Assembly: GCA_015179025.1 (NCBI GenBank)
Contig: WHUX01000072.1
Location: 62,001 to 126,000, forward strand
Direction of reading: 5' to 3'
DNA: 64,000 nucleotides
DNA from: Terfezia claveryi
Lineage: Eukaryota > Ascomycota > Pezizomycetes > Pezizales > Pezizaceae
Positions 23,497-36,732 of the stretch are shown piece by piece (the stretch's first letter is position 1; every line of letters starts with the position of its first letter). The translations under genes were made by a program, and so were the position numbers. The notes below the pieces were generated by a model, which saw only the letters and a program-made list of their open reading frames with translations, was not told the origin of the DNA and did no database searches.

Positions 23497-24677
23497 AAAT
23501 ATGCTTGATTCACTCTCTGAACACCCCTTTCCCGAGACACTTAACACAAAATTCTTTTGGCAAGCCAAAGATATCGATAATATATTCCTACAAACAACTC
23601 ATCTTCGCCAATATGTCTTAACCACACTTTTTTTGGGGAAAATTTCTCTTGGCTGCCTAATTCCTTTCATGTACTAAGCAATTCAAACTTTGTCCGTCCA
23701 GTTAATTGAGCTGTTCCGTTTTTGCACTGCATGCAGTGCATGATATACCTATTTCTGTATCAGTTTGTGCGTTGCTTTGGACCCGATTTATTGGTATATG
23801 GGAACCCATTTTCCAAGGATGGCGGTCAAATCAGCTTGGGAATTGATTGTATGAAGCTTATAGACTGGAGTGTACCCTGGGGAGAGGATGATAGAGAAAG
23901 TGGTGTAGGTTTGATCAGTATGTTATCTTAATTCTTTTTTTCTTCTTTTTACGTTGTACTTCAACATTGGGAGTTTTTTGATATTAGGCTTTTCCTTCGT
24001 TTCATGTATGTGGAAGAATCCACAGTTGGTGGTGAACTCTTGTGGTTTGAATTGTAAAACTTTTTTCTACTTATATATACCCCTTTTTCTAAAGCCCTTT
24101 TATCTGGGAATATATTGAACCTGGCCGGTTGCGTGACACCCCTTTTGTTTTTGTTTCCTTTTTTTTTATTTCAGATAAAACTCTCGTATGTCATCAAGAA
24201 CTGGGAGAGACTAGGTAGGTGGGAGATTGAAATGAGAGGAAGGGGGGTTTGGGTAGGGAGATAGTGATGATTGTCATATAGCAATGGCCTATGTTTGAAT
24301 TGATGCGTGTTTGATCGAACTTGCGTGTTTACGTTTGTGTTGGCTGTGCTTTTGTGGAAGTCTTCATTCGGTAAAAGGATTTGTGTCGTATGGTCTATTG
24401 TGCATGTACGTGTTGCTATTCTAAAGCTGACCGGCGTGTTGGTGGTATCCTGATATTTGTAAGTTTTACATACCATGTGTAGTGCACTTACCACAGTACA
24501 GATTGAATTAGGCCCGTAGCAAAAACGGGTGTATACACATATCACGTGTCAACTTTACTGGCTCATCCAGTCATTCCCTCTCTTTTGCCACTCTTATGAA
24601 AGCAACCACAGCTCCTCTAGGCTGCGCGATAGAAATCAAAAGCCTAGGGTTCCTTTTTCAACTACTAAGGGGTTTTT

Positions 24678-24887
24678 TTATTTATGAGTCCATATGCTCA
24701 CATCCGTGTCCTGAAGCTCTTGTAATAAGATAGTTGAGTAGAAACTCCACGGTCCGAGGTTGAAGCTATCGACCTGGTAAAACAGGTTACCTTTTGGGGG
24801 TTTATATTCTGGGTGTAGATTTCCGCCATGTTTTTCACTTGCAATGTAAACTTTGAGGGAGGCGGAGGGGGATTTGAGTGGAACCAT
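24678..24887 (-). CDS. Hypothetical 69-residue open frame
   Basis: Unrecognised. The frame starts MVPLKSPSASLKVYIASEKH and is rich in Tyr, Phe, Pro and Gly (e.g. PPKGNLFYQVDSFNLGPWSF), so it is less repetitive than surrounding chance frames. No signal peptide, membrane segment or known motif is visible, and no splice partners were found. It may be noncoding. Confidence 0.2.
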   Translation of the reverse strand: MVPLKSPSASLKVYIASEKHGGNLHPEYKPPKGNLFYQVDSFNLGPWSFYSTILLQELQDTDVSIWTHK

Positions 24888-25596
24888 TATGCAGTTACCC
24901 TCAACTTTGACTAGAATTATAAATATATAAAACTATTTGACGGAAATCGTAATTTCCCCCACCTCCCCCTCCGCTAGATAGGATTTTTTTTTTTCCCCCA
25001 ATATGAGAGAGGGGAGGGGGCGGGGGGCCACGCGTGGCATTTATGGGAGAGTTTTAAAGGCAAAGGTACATGCCCGTATCATGTGGGATCAAAATACCAC
25101 TTCTTTTTTATAAATATAATTGGGGTACTTGTTCCGAAAGGGAAGATTATTTCAGCTCTGGACGTAGGTATCCACATTCATTACAGGACAACCTACGCCC
25201 TAAAATGGATGATGCATCGGAGCTGCTTTCTGGCGCTCGGGGTTACGTTTTAAGATGCGGTCAAATACCTAAAAGTCTATCCTGTGAAAACAGGCAGAAC
25301 AAATAAGTCGCCAATTTCGTCCATCTCTACACTGTGGGTGGTGAGAATAGACCGAAAGGAGAATTAGTCTCGGTACAGGAGAATAAGGAGACTGGATACC
25401 TAAACGGGAAGATGTAGACTAGAGTGGCGCTAGATGCAAAGGGAACGAACCTTAGTAGTCTGGCTTGCCACTAGCCCCTCGGTAGGATTTGATTATCCCT
25501 AATATAACTATCGGTGTCTAGGCAAACTTTGCACCCTAGCAGGTGCACTCTCCAACACGGCCCTGCAGCAAACATTACAGCAGCTGACCTCCGCAC

Positions 25597-25994
25597 ATGC
25601 TTAAGGAGCCTCCACCAACTACCATTGATGCAAATCGTCTGGTTCACAAACTTACAGTTGGTGACGTTGTTCTCCTGATGCAAGAGAGCCACAGACTGAG
25701 CAAGAGTTGGGCAGCAATGAATTACAAAGTCCTTCACAGGGCTAGTTAGCAAATTCCACAACAAGGTTGTTATGGCAAAAATTTTCCAACGGGTCTAGTA
25801 GGAGTGGATTGAGGTATTCAAGGCACATGTCATTAGAGGGCTCGAAGATCGGCGATGTTGTGCTCCTCACAAAGGATCATATAAGGGAACTTGCCAGGGT
25901 CCCGGCTATGGAGAAACAGATCACGGAACTCCAGGACCAAGTGGGGAAGCTCATGAAACTACAGTCCCCACTTCCCACAACCCCAATGCCGTAG
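25597..25994 (+). pseudogene. Possible decayed coding sequence with two GDVVLL motifs
   Basis: A 50-residue frame (25597-25749) reads ...LVHKLTVGDVVLLMQESHRL and ends YKVLHRAS. Eighteen bases later a second frame, in another phase, carries KIGDVVLLTKDHIRELARV and then a short predicted coiled coil (EKQITELQDQVGKLMKLQ). The VGD-V-LL pattern followed by W and KVL resembles the C-terminal GPY/F module of Ty3/gypsy integrases, but the match is weak and inferred by eye. It could instead be two exons of an unknown gene, or chance. Confidence 0.25.
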
Positions 25995-28900
25995 CTAAAA
26001 ACCCGGAAAACAACCAGTTGCAACATCACAAGGAAGATTGCACAGGCAAGGTTGCAAAAAAGGCGACGATCCGATTTTTACCTTTGTTGTTCAAGCATAG
26101 CAACGTGGTCTAGAAACTTTCAGACTTGTTGAACCATGTGTGACGCAAGCACATGGTTTTGCACCCCACACTCATCGGTGCCGGCTTGAGCCTATTCACC
26201 TAGTCTCATACTGATCTTATTAGACTCCGCATATACCATGTGCGCTCAATGAACATCCACCTGAAATGTATATCTAAGTCATCTATTTCCTGCTTCTTCT
26301 GTTCATCAGTTCAGATGACTTCACTACGCATCAAGCAGTGTTAGAGGCGAGCCGGTTATCAAGGCAATATTATCGGAATATAGGTATTTGGGGTTTGAGC
26401 GAGATATGATCACAAACACAGGCCTAACTAGCTGCACGTAAGGATGCGAGTTGAACTTAGAACATTGCTCGAAGAGCCAAAAAGCTAGATATACGATATG
26501 GGCATATACCGGTATATAAGAAGCGGGGCTCGAATCCATCGAATTGCAATATATCACCTGACCCTTATCAAATCGAGTACCCCCCACCGAAACACGCAGA
26601 CCAATACAGAGCTATCTTTGTGCTTTCTCTCTCTGTCTGTGTCGATTGTGGCTCCATACCTAATCATAATGATTCCTCCCTTCTCAATCTTGTGATTCTA
26701 ACATTTGCAACCAAACAGGCGAAAAAACGCTGCAGGAAAATCCGAATAATCCCTAGTATTGCTGTACTACTTTATATTTTCTACGAATTACAAGGGTATG
26801 AGTGGAAGGAATCTTGGGGTAGAGCGAAGTATATTTACCATATAATTCATTAGCTTTGGTCCTTGTTCTCTATCCTCCTTTATTTCGTAAGCGATTCCCA
26901 GTTCGATTTCCTTGCATAGCTATCCCAGAAGCGCGACACTCTGACGAGAGTATCCCCTACGTTCGGTGCTTGTGGAACCTATGAAACCACTGTAAGTCCC
27001 TAATCCTGGTCCGCAGGACTCGTAAATCGATATTGATGGAATATGCGACTATGCAGTTCCTATTGGCACCTAGGTACACTAATGTATAGTAATAGATAGC
27101 AATATACAAGATCCCCGTCATTATTTCAAGGAAGTGTTTGCCTCTCTAAGACAAAAGGAGCAATGGAGATTTGCACACAAGTGATAGAAGACGTCGTATT
27201 ACGAATGCAGTTTGGAGAAAGGAAGTCATAAGGGGGTGGCTTGGAGGTTAGGGGGCAGAAGAGCAGGTGGTAGTCTAGTGGCAGAAGGTGAAAAATAATA
27301 TGACAGATAAATAGGATGGAAAAGTAGTCTGGTTGGCACAAGCCTCTCGTAGTGTAATGGAAAAGTTGGTCCAGCTGGAACGAATTGGGTTGTTGAAGAA
27401 AAGGGAAAGAGCATGGGAATCGCTCCTATCAAGTTGCTATAACTTTCAGAAGAATTTTATACCATGTACATATATATGCCTTTGTTTTTATTTCACATCT
27501 AAAATACCAATTCCCTCTTTGTTTTCCTTCTACAATTCTGAAACCTGGTAAGATATAATTGTATTTGGCTCTCATATATTTGAACCTCAGATGAACTTCC
27601 ATACACTGCCTCTCATACTCGTATACCTTGGAGACGATCTAAAAAGGAACAAAACCGCTGTGGTGAGAGCTCGCCAGAATGCTCTAGGAGATTTGTTCTA
27701 CATGCGGTCAACCTGGGAATGACTCACGTACATGTCGGACTGCTCATGGACTGAGTGTGGCTTTCCTGATATTATTTTTTTTTCTATAGATCTCATATAC
27801 TAGTACTTCCTGTTATTTATTATTATTATCAGTCACACCTTACTCATTGCGTGCTGTGCTTACGTTACTATACTTGTGTTGTTGTTATGAAGTCTGTCTA
27901 GCTCGAGCTCTCTAGAATCCCCCTCCATGCTAGGTGCCCATGAAGGAAGGATAGTGAGGTGGGAGAGGAAAGTTCGGATCAATTACTATGTCCATTGCAG
28001 GACAGGGAAAGGGAACCTCCAATCCTAGGTAGCGAGCGAAGCTAGAAGATACCGGCTGAGAGTCTCAACATATTACATATAAGTCTCGCAGGGCACACAC
28101 AGAGCAAAAATATGAGCGAGTACCCAAAACAGACCAGATCTGCCCACAGATGACCCTACCTGAAGCACGTCATGCATGATCAGATCTTGAATCGGACTGT
28201 TCGATCTGTTCGAAATCTAAGTAATGAGCTATAATGAGATTTTCCCCTCCATTTACCCCTCCCACGTATGTATGAGAGCTGGGGTAGCATACTTGCAATT
28301 GAAAAGCAAAATACGTGCGAGAATCTGGCAGTTAGAGGGAGATGTGATTGATGTAGGAATACTCTCGCCGGTTTGCCTAAAAGGGAAGATATGGTCGGGC
28401 ATCGTAATAAGACAGGGATGGCCCAAAAGGGAAAGACATGGTGGAACCGGGTACATATAAGCAGCCAAAGACTGCGCTCATATTGAATTTCTGTTAAGAT
28501 AGAACAATAGAACCATAAGCCTTGAGCCTTATAGCGATCGCTACGATAGTTCTCAATACAAGTTTTTGTTTATTTGCAAGATTCCTCCACTCATAACCTC
28601 GTAATCTTTACAATTGAAGATTGAGTTTAAATCTAGTATGTGGAATTGACAAGAGCTCTGATACACGCGGTAACGGTTTGAGGGTAGCCACCATGAGGGT
28701 ACAGACACCGATAGAGAGCTTCGAACAAAATCCTCGTATCATTCTGGGGTTGCTAATCCATCAAGAATTGTGCCACCGTGGATTTCAAGTACCCGAACTG
28801 CCTGGTGACAGAAGTCACCCTTCACCTAAGTACATATTGTTGGGTAAAGCCACTGTTTTGGGGTGGTAAGCCATGTGTTGTTCCACCATACATAAGCACG

Positions 28901-31615
28901 GATGCTTCTGGCGGTCATGTTTCTGGATCCCCACAAAGATGTTGAATTTCTTTTCCTAGCGTTCTACCAGCCAACGTTCGTAGACCAATTTCTAGTCAAG
29001 GTTGAGGGCTAGGAATAAGGAACCTAAATTGTGCCATACCGTTGCATGAGTTGGAGAGTTGGAGATGGTCAACTGCCTCCATAAATCAACCATACGTCCG
29101 AGTCAGGAAGCGGGTCTTGTATATTCAGACTATGAGCAAATACACAAGAAACAAACCCATCAAGTCTAAGGCCAGCTGTAGTAGGTCAGTTTTGGCTCCT
29201 AAAACAATATAAGGGATACACAGTGCCATCCTGAAAAGACTGCTGAGAATTTGCAGCCTAGCGTAGATATTCAAAGGTCACTCTCGAATCCCCATAGGCA
29301 TCTTCATCTTGCATTTGTCCCGTGACACAATTGAAAGCCCAGTACAGTACATTCCTGGTCTGGGTTAGCCTAGCCGACAGAAAAAGAAGGTTAGTGTAAA
29401 CGAAGACTAAAGTAGGCTTTGGTTATTAGTCTTGTTAGTTAACATATATATGCCTCACGTACCCTGGTATAGTGCAATGGCCATCAATTGAGGACGTTGA
29501 CTGTGTCCTGGCTTTCCAACTATAGGTAATTTCTTTGAATATGAAGAGTGGAATTTTGACAAGTTTAGAAAAGTGCGGCCTCATGGAAGCAATAGATCAT
29601 ATAAAGTGCTCACTGTGCTTCCCTCTTAATCAACGTTGCGTGAGTTAAGTTAATTAACTTGCTGATCATGAGTACCGCTTAGCTGGGGGGGTTACCTTAA
29701 TCTGGTTGGGTTACCTACACGCGTAGCCCCGCAATGCAGAGCATGGATCCCATCGCATCCTGGAAAAGGTTTGACCCCACCAAGTGGAGTCCAATTAGGT
29801 ATAAGGTCACGTGGTTGATATAAAATCCTCAGAGGAGCCGAAGAAACGTTTCAAGGAGCTACGGCAAAGATAGTACGATCTTGTTGTACACGTAATGGAC
29901 TGCACGTAACATAAGAGAAATTGAATACGTAGCACTCACCTTTTTGAAGATGATACATGTCACATGTAGCATCCTAGAATTTACAGACCTAATGAGTATC
30001 TACCTAGTTAATACAACTAAAGTGTTGTATCGGAAACTCGGAGCCAAAAATTCATACATAAGGTACTATTAGTTGCATTGCAGATGCATTGCAGCATTGT
30101 GTGCATATGTACTACATGTTGCAGGTGATTTTCGATTTCGATTTTTAACGCTACGATAATTGTTATAAGAAGAGGACATTGGACAGATAGGTAATGTTAG
30201 GTAAAAATCCTGATATGTACTGATGTTTTGGTAGATCGACGCATCTCTGCTGCATGTCTTGCACAAGTTCTTTCAATAAATCAACCCCGTCTACTTCTAT
30301 TCCTACCTTACCTGAACTTAATAGTCACTCCAAGTAAATTCCAGTGCTGTCAAATTATCTTGCTTGAACGGAGTTCTGCCTCAATAAGCGTAAAATATGC
30401 TGTAGTTTCGTAGAAATAGCAAGGTATTATTATCTCGAATGTTCGATGACCTGGTCCAGACGAGCCCAACGCACAACTCTTGAACAGCTAGGCCACAAGA
30501 GGCTCCGATGTGACCGCTATCATGATCATTTTCTAGCACAAAACCGCATTTCTCCTAACACATGTTTATATATCTGATCGGAGATTCGAGTGCTGGGGGG
30601 TGGGAGTTATGATATATGGTCGTGCTGAGGCCCAAAACGAGCTAGGCATGGTCCGTATTAATATGGAGATTAAAATTGATTAACTTTGTTAATGCCGGTG
30701 ACCCCGTCCCGGTGCGAGACCTGAGAACAGGCAAGCCCGATTTAATGCATCAACGAAAACTGCCAACCATAATACCTGTCAGCAGTTCGCAAACGAACTT
30801 TACTTTTTCGTAATTCAGATCTGTTTTCAAGCACATCCACACTTAGCAGTGTATGACTGAAAGTTGCAACAAAGATTACAGTACGTGTTGGTCAACTCTA
30901 AGGTGGCCTTGACAGGTATTATCTGCCCTTATATGGTCCGCGATTGATAATACATACAGTCTTGGGTCTTTATGGAATCATCAAAGTCAAACTACAACAG
31001 CAGCTTTTTTGTGAATATTATTTAAGTGTACACATGTGTGGAGTTCAAAGAAGGTACTTTGCCCCTCGTGATAAGTAGCTTTCCTAAGATATCGAAGGCG
31101 CTAGCAGGGTCCTAGCCCACTTTTAAAAAAAGTAAAGTGCCACTAGGGAGGAAGAAGCAATCAACGCCAGTTTTAAACATGATGTGCCCGGGACGAATCG
31201 TCATGCAAGCCATTTCTATCATTAGCCGAACACAAAGCAGCTTGCAGTGTTTAGGGCTGGGACTGCGCATGAACGATGAAATGTCAAGTTTGCCTCCAGC
31301 TGAACTGGCTCATAGAGAAAGCCGGAAATGCTGTCAATCAATGTATTCAGCAAAATTGGGGGCGCTACACGCCGAAACAAAATTATTTTCATTGACAAAA
31401 ATGACTGTAAGGAACAATTTGGTATTGGGTAGTCCAGCTAATCAATCATAGGAGAGACATTAGACATTTTCTCGTTTAATATTCGTTATAAGGAGTGGAA
31501 GAATAATTGGGAGAAAACTGTAAACCCGAAGTGGTATATAGCGTCATTCAATAGATAGCATCATTCAGTAGATAAATTCCTCCGAAGCCGAGTAGTCATT
31601 GCTGTGGTCGTAGGC

Positions 31616-32396
31616 TCACTTAGCAAGGCCCGGCCTACCAGCTGCAGTCCATTCTGACTTGACTCTCTCGTCGTTGATCCCGAGAAGCTCCACCACACTA
31701 TTTCGCCCATTCATTAACCTTCAAGTCCACTTGCCAAAGCGTCACAGGATGATATGTAGTCACTTACAAGATCAAGACCGAGTATGGAGGGATAAGCCCA
31801 GGGAATCCACTATTGTCATCCTTGTCAGTGATGCCCATAACAAAGACCAGCCTGGCAAAATATTGGGGGCTCACCCAGCGCCGTAGGCAAACGAACTATG
31901 CTCAATTACCAATGTCAGAGTGCTGGATATCTCCCGGAATTAGGAAGGAATGTGACTTACGGTGGACAGGTTAATTTAGCAACCTCACCGAGGTTCATTG
32001 TTGGTACTAGCATGTCCCAGGCTACCAACACAATATTAGTCCACCGTCTAATGATCATCTATATCGTACCAGTTTGCAGGAAAAAGATTGGTTAATATTT
32101 CGAAGACCTTATATACCTTTAATCACTCTACCAACGCCAATTTTGGTAGTGAATATGATTTCCCGATCGCGTGAAGAGTCGAACCTGAGCGGATATATAA
32201 GTTTCAGCATATCGAGAACCATATTGCTTGGAACTTACACCTCGCCATTCTCCAGAGTACCAACATAGTGAATATGGACCTCATCACCCGGCTTAGGGGT
32301 CAACTTTTGGCTGCCTTGCCAGATAATTTGTTTCTCGGGCCCCTTTGCAGCTGCGTTCTCTGGATCGGGTGCTGGTGGGGGCGAGGCTTCAGCCAT
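31616..32396 (-). CDS. FKBP12-type peptidyl-prolyl cis-trans isomerase
   Basis: Predicted FK506/rapamycin-binding prolyl isomerase of 143 residues in six short exons. In transcript order: 32239-32396, 32117-32184, 31961-32021, 31875-31895, 31768-31809 and 31616-31697. The spliced protein has PGDEVHIHYVGTLENGEVFD, then RDREIIFTTKIGVGRVIKAW, MNLGEVAKLTCPPSFAYG, GFPGLIPPYSVLIFVVEL and a short C-terminal extension ending GRPGLAK. Drug- and substrate-pocket positions known from FKBP12 are present: the Tyr in HYVG, the Phe-Asp in VFDSS, the Trp in IKAW, the Tyr in FAYG and the Phe in LIFVVEL. The canonical VIKGWD-GV is changed to VIKAWDMLV. The N-terminal 20 residues are Ala/Pro-rich without a targeting signal, suggesting the cytosol. 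Every junction is GT-AG and the total is 144 codons. One exon is only 21 nt. Confidence 0.92.
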
Positions 32397-35300
32397 CTTT
32401 TTGCGAGTGCTCTTGCGGCAGAGATATGAATGGAAATAGTGCGTATACGAAGTGATGGTAGTTTTTTTTGTCCTGGGGAGTTGAACTCAGCGTGTTGATA
32501 TTTCAGAATATTAGAGTATCAGATACCGGGTGCGGGTGCGAACCTTATATACGACTCCAGCTCGTCAAAGGCAGGGCCATAACTGAAAGAAGTTTAAGTG
32601 ATGAAGTCGGGCGGGAGGACGACCAGAACGCTGTCGAGGGGGCTTGATTACGTTTAGGGTTCTTTTTCTTTTGACTACTGTTATGGTTGGCCTGCTCGTG
32701 CTAATAATGCTTCTTTCTAACTACGAATTCCAGATTTACGGCATTACGCCTGGCCCATAGGCATCTCATCAGTGTGAGATTCGGCCAACGATGCGCTGCG
32801 CCGTATGTCGTACGTTCGTCCTCGCTCGTCAGGCCTCTGGAAATCTTTGAGCGTTATTTACCATATCTAGCTCTTCCGGCCCTAACCTAAAACGCCTGCT
32901 TGACGGAAAACCGGAAATCGTATTAACAACAGGCAATGCCAATCCTATGCCATGACCTAATTACATCGAGAGTTGTGTAGCCAGCCTCGTGGCCCGGTTC
33001 GTCCAATGGGGTCTGCTAAGTCTGCCGGTGCCTTCACAGGCTGGGAAAGAGCCGTCTTGCTCCCTCCTGAAGAAGGCTCTTGCGTCTGTATCCGCCTTCA
33101 TCATGGCTTTTGGTTGCTAATGAGTTCTTCAAAGGTTTGCATTGAGTTTGTGCGCGCAATAGAGGATGGACATGAAGGTCACACAGCAACCGCAGATTAT
33201 GCAGTCTTGATTCTTTCTGGCGTTCCGAGGAAGAATGGTTGACCATGGACCATGGACATGCAGCATGTAAATCATCCCACTAGCTATAAAGCCGCGTCCC
33301 GTCTGCTCTGAGAACTCTTGACTCCCTCTGCATGAAGCAGCTGGGGGCATCCCCTGTGACGGAGAACCAATTTACATTTTCATAAGCCTGCTGAGGCCCC
33401 TAGCACACGACCCTGACTGTAGAAATGCTGGTGTAGTTTGATCCGTCGATACGATGACTGCAACGTTGTTCCATAGTCACATCCTGATTCTGCTGCATGG
33501 AACCCCAATTCTTGGAAAGTTCTAGGTAAGATCTGATCACTGTGTATGCTGCCGAGAGGGCTAAGCCTAGGCGTCGCCAATATAGGAATACAATCTTCGT
33601 CCAATGTTGCTCCAATAACCGCACTCGCATTGGTTTTCCACCTTCGTTTGTGCACTCATTTTTTTTTTCCTAATGAAGGGTACCGGATCTTCAAAGCGAT
33701 CATTGAATTTGTTGAGGCAGAAATGTGGGATCTCCAATGTTCAATCCAAGCACCGCAGCTGTACATATATAATGGCACTTTTTCAAAAAATGTGGATACC
33801 TTAATGACCTCCGATCCTCAGCTTTGTTGAAGAATCTATGTCACGCACAACAACGGCAGTTACTTTCTCTTTCCCATCCCAATTAATGAAGAAATGGGAT
33901 CGAGAAATTCTGCGAGTCTCTATTGGCCTTGCTTCACTTAATCTACGCGGCATCCTGTTGAGGCTAACTTTGACGGCAAGAAAGTTGAGGTATCGGCTGA
34001 TCTCATCTCTAGATGCTTGGATATAAGCTCACTCCATTCGTATATCGTATGTTGCGCACTTGTAGAAGTCCCTTACGGTTGCGTATAGGAGGAAAGATAC
34101 AACTGCATGGATGAACCACGGCGACGTACATCCTTTGGAGGGAAGAGTCTAGGTTTGAGATTAACATTACACTAGGATTGATAGAGATGTGAGTTGTGCA
34201 TATCTACAATGCGTCATATACCCTGAATATTAAATGACATGGCATCTATAAGCTTCACCACTCACGTGAAGCACCGCTGTCTCTCCTTTTACAACCCCCT
34301 GGGTCGTCCAGTTAACACCTGGGGTTCTTGTCTCAGCCCAATAATTTAGGGATGCCAGTCAGTCGCTTTTATGAATTTCCCTGAGATTCACCGGGTAGGC
34401 TAGTGCCTTGCATGCTTTATGCTATGCAGATTTCCTACACAAATACTTCCTGGAAGCATGCAGACTACTGCAGGCGTTGATATTCAACGAGGGAAGTTTA
34501 TATGCCATTGCGTCAGTCAATTTGTTTTTGAAAGTCAAGTGCAATTGAAATATTCAACCCGACAAGTAATACCTTATGATCTGCTACTCTTAACCAAAAC
34601 GCTAATTAACATATATTGAAGTAGTGATATCATGATATTTAACCAGCTGTAGGTCCCTCATTGAAGATAAGTAACCAGACCAAAGATAAGTAGGTAGTCT
34701 GTCCGGTAGCCCGATTCCAAAAGATAACATAGAAAAGATAAGTAAGAACAAAATGTGGTTTCAAACGCCAGCTACCAAATTGGGCTAGTAATAAACCCCA
34801 GATAAGGCAATGATTATCGGCTAAAACATACCGAACGTCCCAAACTAGGAAAAATTGAACCTCGTTTCATGATATCAACACGGGCAAACATCAATGAGAG
34901 AGCATCATCCTGAATTTATTCGAGTATACCTTGGATGGACTTTCGAAAATAAATAACATGTATATACGTAGGTGTGTCATGACGTTTCGCTAGAGATTCG
35001 AGAGGGCCTCAAGCTCCTCGGCCGCACCACAATTGTGTCTAATAGTACCTAATAGTACTATTCCCACAGAAGCTGATCTTTACCTTTGTTTTTTAGTTAC
35101 ATCGTCGGTAACAGAGTCGAACATGCAACGTCTCGCATATGGAACATGGAAACCTGGGCGTGGTAGTAGTTACCGGGTCGGCAAAACAGTGAATAGTGAC
35201 AAGTGGATTGCTATTGATAGGATCTTATCCGATCTGCATTTCCATGGAGAATATACTGGTGGGGGTCTGTCTAAACGTGGTGGAGAAAATCTTGAAGACA

Positions 35301-35915
35301 CTTGATTTGACAGCCCCACGCGGAGAGGCGAATCGCCCGATTGGAAACTCGTACCACTAGAAGACATACGTAGGTATATTTCCTGGGCTGAGCGTGTCGA
35401 TTGGCCTATGGGGACGTTGGCTGCGGTCTCTGGTAAGCTACTGCACATACAAAAGGAATTACATAAATTCACTTAGGGAAGTGGGACCTTATGTGTGTTG
35501 AATACCGAGATCTTCTTTTGCGCATTACGTTAAAGTGGGTGTTGTCATGGTATAGTGAAGAGCGGGCGCATATATAGGACTACGCATGCATAACTCGTGC
35601 ACCTAGACTAGCATAACGCACTTTACAAGGATACATTATCATGTGACCCAAGCGCCATGATTGGGCTTGCACAACACACGTGACCAAAATTTTTTAACTT
35701 ATAAATAATCATCAGCATCAGTAAATCAGTGTCCTGAGGCCAATAAACTTAAGTATGTTTTAGTAATGCGGCTGCGCCAATAAATACATTCATATTGTGT
35801 GCATTACATGTTTAGTAGGCCTGGTTAAGTATAGCCACGCACACCTTAACATTTGCCGCAACATTGCTAGTCTCAATCTTTCAACCACCAACCAAGGCGC
35901 CAACACATGCGAAAA
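32397..35915. other. 3.5 kb intergenic region
   Basis: The upstream region of the FKBP gene and of the Acr2-like gene. AT-rich, with several open frames of 60-100 codons (for example 32973-33242 +) that show no family features, splicing support or sensible composition. No repeats or RNA genes are recognised. Confidence 0.55.
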
Positions 35916-36732
35916 ATGGCCACAATAACTCCACTTCACTTAAAACGAATGTCAAGGGAAAAGCTGTCAACCTTACTGACATCTTTAGATCCTGTGGTGA
36001 TTATTGATGTTAGAGATAGCGGTATGTACTTTCCATTAGGTTTACCTGTAGGTTGGGGGCCGGGGCTCAGTTTTTGGGCCCCATAACCATTCCGCGTTCC
36101 TATTGCCCGTTCGGTTGTTAACTCACCTGCTCGAACCCTGCCTGGAGATAGCTGACTGAATCATTGTACCCCACAGATCATGTAGGCGGCCATATCAAAT
36201 CGTCCCGGCATGTCCCCTCGTCAACCCTGGACTATACAGTACCGGGCCTTGTCAGGCAGTTTCGAAATGCCCCTAAGATCGTCTTCCATTGTGCATTAAG
36301 CCAGCAGCGTGGGCCAAGTGCTGCGCAGAAATACCTACGTGAGCGAGAGAGGATGTTTCCCAGCATTATCGTGAATGCCACTGGGAAAAAGGAACTTGAT
36401 GACGATACCCGGGAATTTCAAGAGGCGGAAACAAAAGTGGGGGAGTCTGAAAAGAAGCAAGAACTTTTCCAACAAGAGGTTTATGTCCTCGATGGTGGTT
36501 TTGTCAAATGGCAGGAGAAGTGAGTCATATTCCACTTCCCATCTGTTCCCAGTTTCAATCACAGTCTGGAGTGGAGGTGTTGATCAACTGCAAGCACCCT
36601 CAAAGCCAATATGGCGACGTCTGTTATGTCTATATCCATTTTTGGTGATGCTAATGTTAGCATTATAGGTACGGGCATGATGAACGGTTGACAGAGAACT
36701 ATAACGCCGACCTATGGGCGAATGGGTATTAA
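35916..36732 (+). CDS. Cdc25/Acr2-like rhodanese-fold phosphatase (Ych1/Ibp1 type)
   Basis: Predicted small rhodanese-domain phosphatase or arsenate-reductase-like enzyme of 170 residues. Exons are 35916-36021, 36177-36519 and 36669-36732. The N-terminal rhodanese signature DPVVIIDVRDSDHVGGHI is followed by SSRHVPSSTL. The active-site loop is HCALSQQRG, a Cys-X5-Arg motif of the Cdc25/Acr2 type. The end of the fold is VYVLDGGFVKWQEKYGHDE, and the C-terminus is ENYNADLWANGY. Length matches yeast Ych1/Arr2 and fission-yeast Ibp1 (about 130-150), with a charged insertion (residues about 105-130) between the active site and the last strand. Whether arsenate or a phosphoprotein is the substrate cannot be told from sequence. 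It stands alone in a gene-poor region. Confidence 0.9.

Larger units (their letters stand above)
23497..31615. other. 8.1 kb gene-poor region
   Basis: No confident gene. The first 700 bases are T-rich 3' flank of MSB2. TA-flanked transposon termini occur at 25456 and 27325. Possible decayed coding sequence lies at 25597-25994 (listed separately). A 69-residue open frame on the minus strand (24678-24887) is compositionally protein-like but has no recognised family. A TACGCTACGATAA word near 30152 recurs from the 17.4 kb region. The remainder is AT-rich with short open frames that I could not connect by splicing. Confidence 0.55.

Noticed and set aside
24171..24545. 124-codon minus-strand frame downstream of MSB2
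   Set aside because: Rich in Thr, Tyr and His from a TGT/GTG-type low-complexity region, without start context or homology.
32973..33242. 89-codon open frame (+) in the intergenic region
   Set aside because: No family features, no splice-linked neighbours and a counter-frame of similar length on the other strand; looks accidental.
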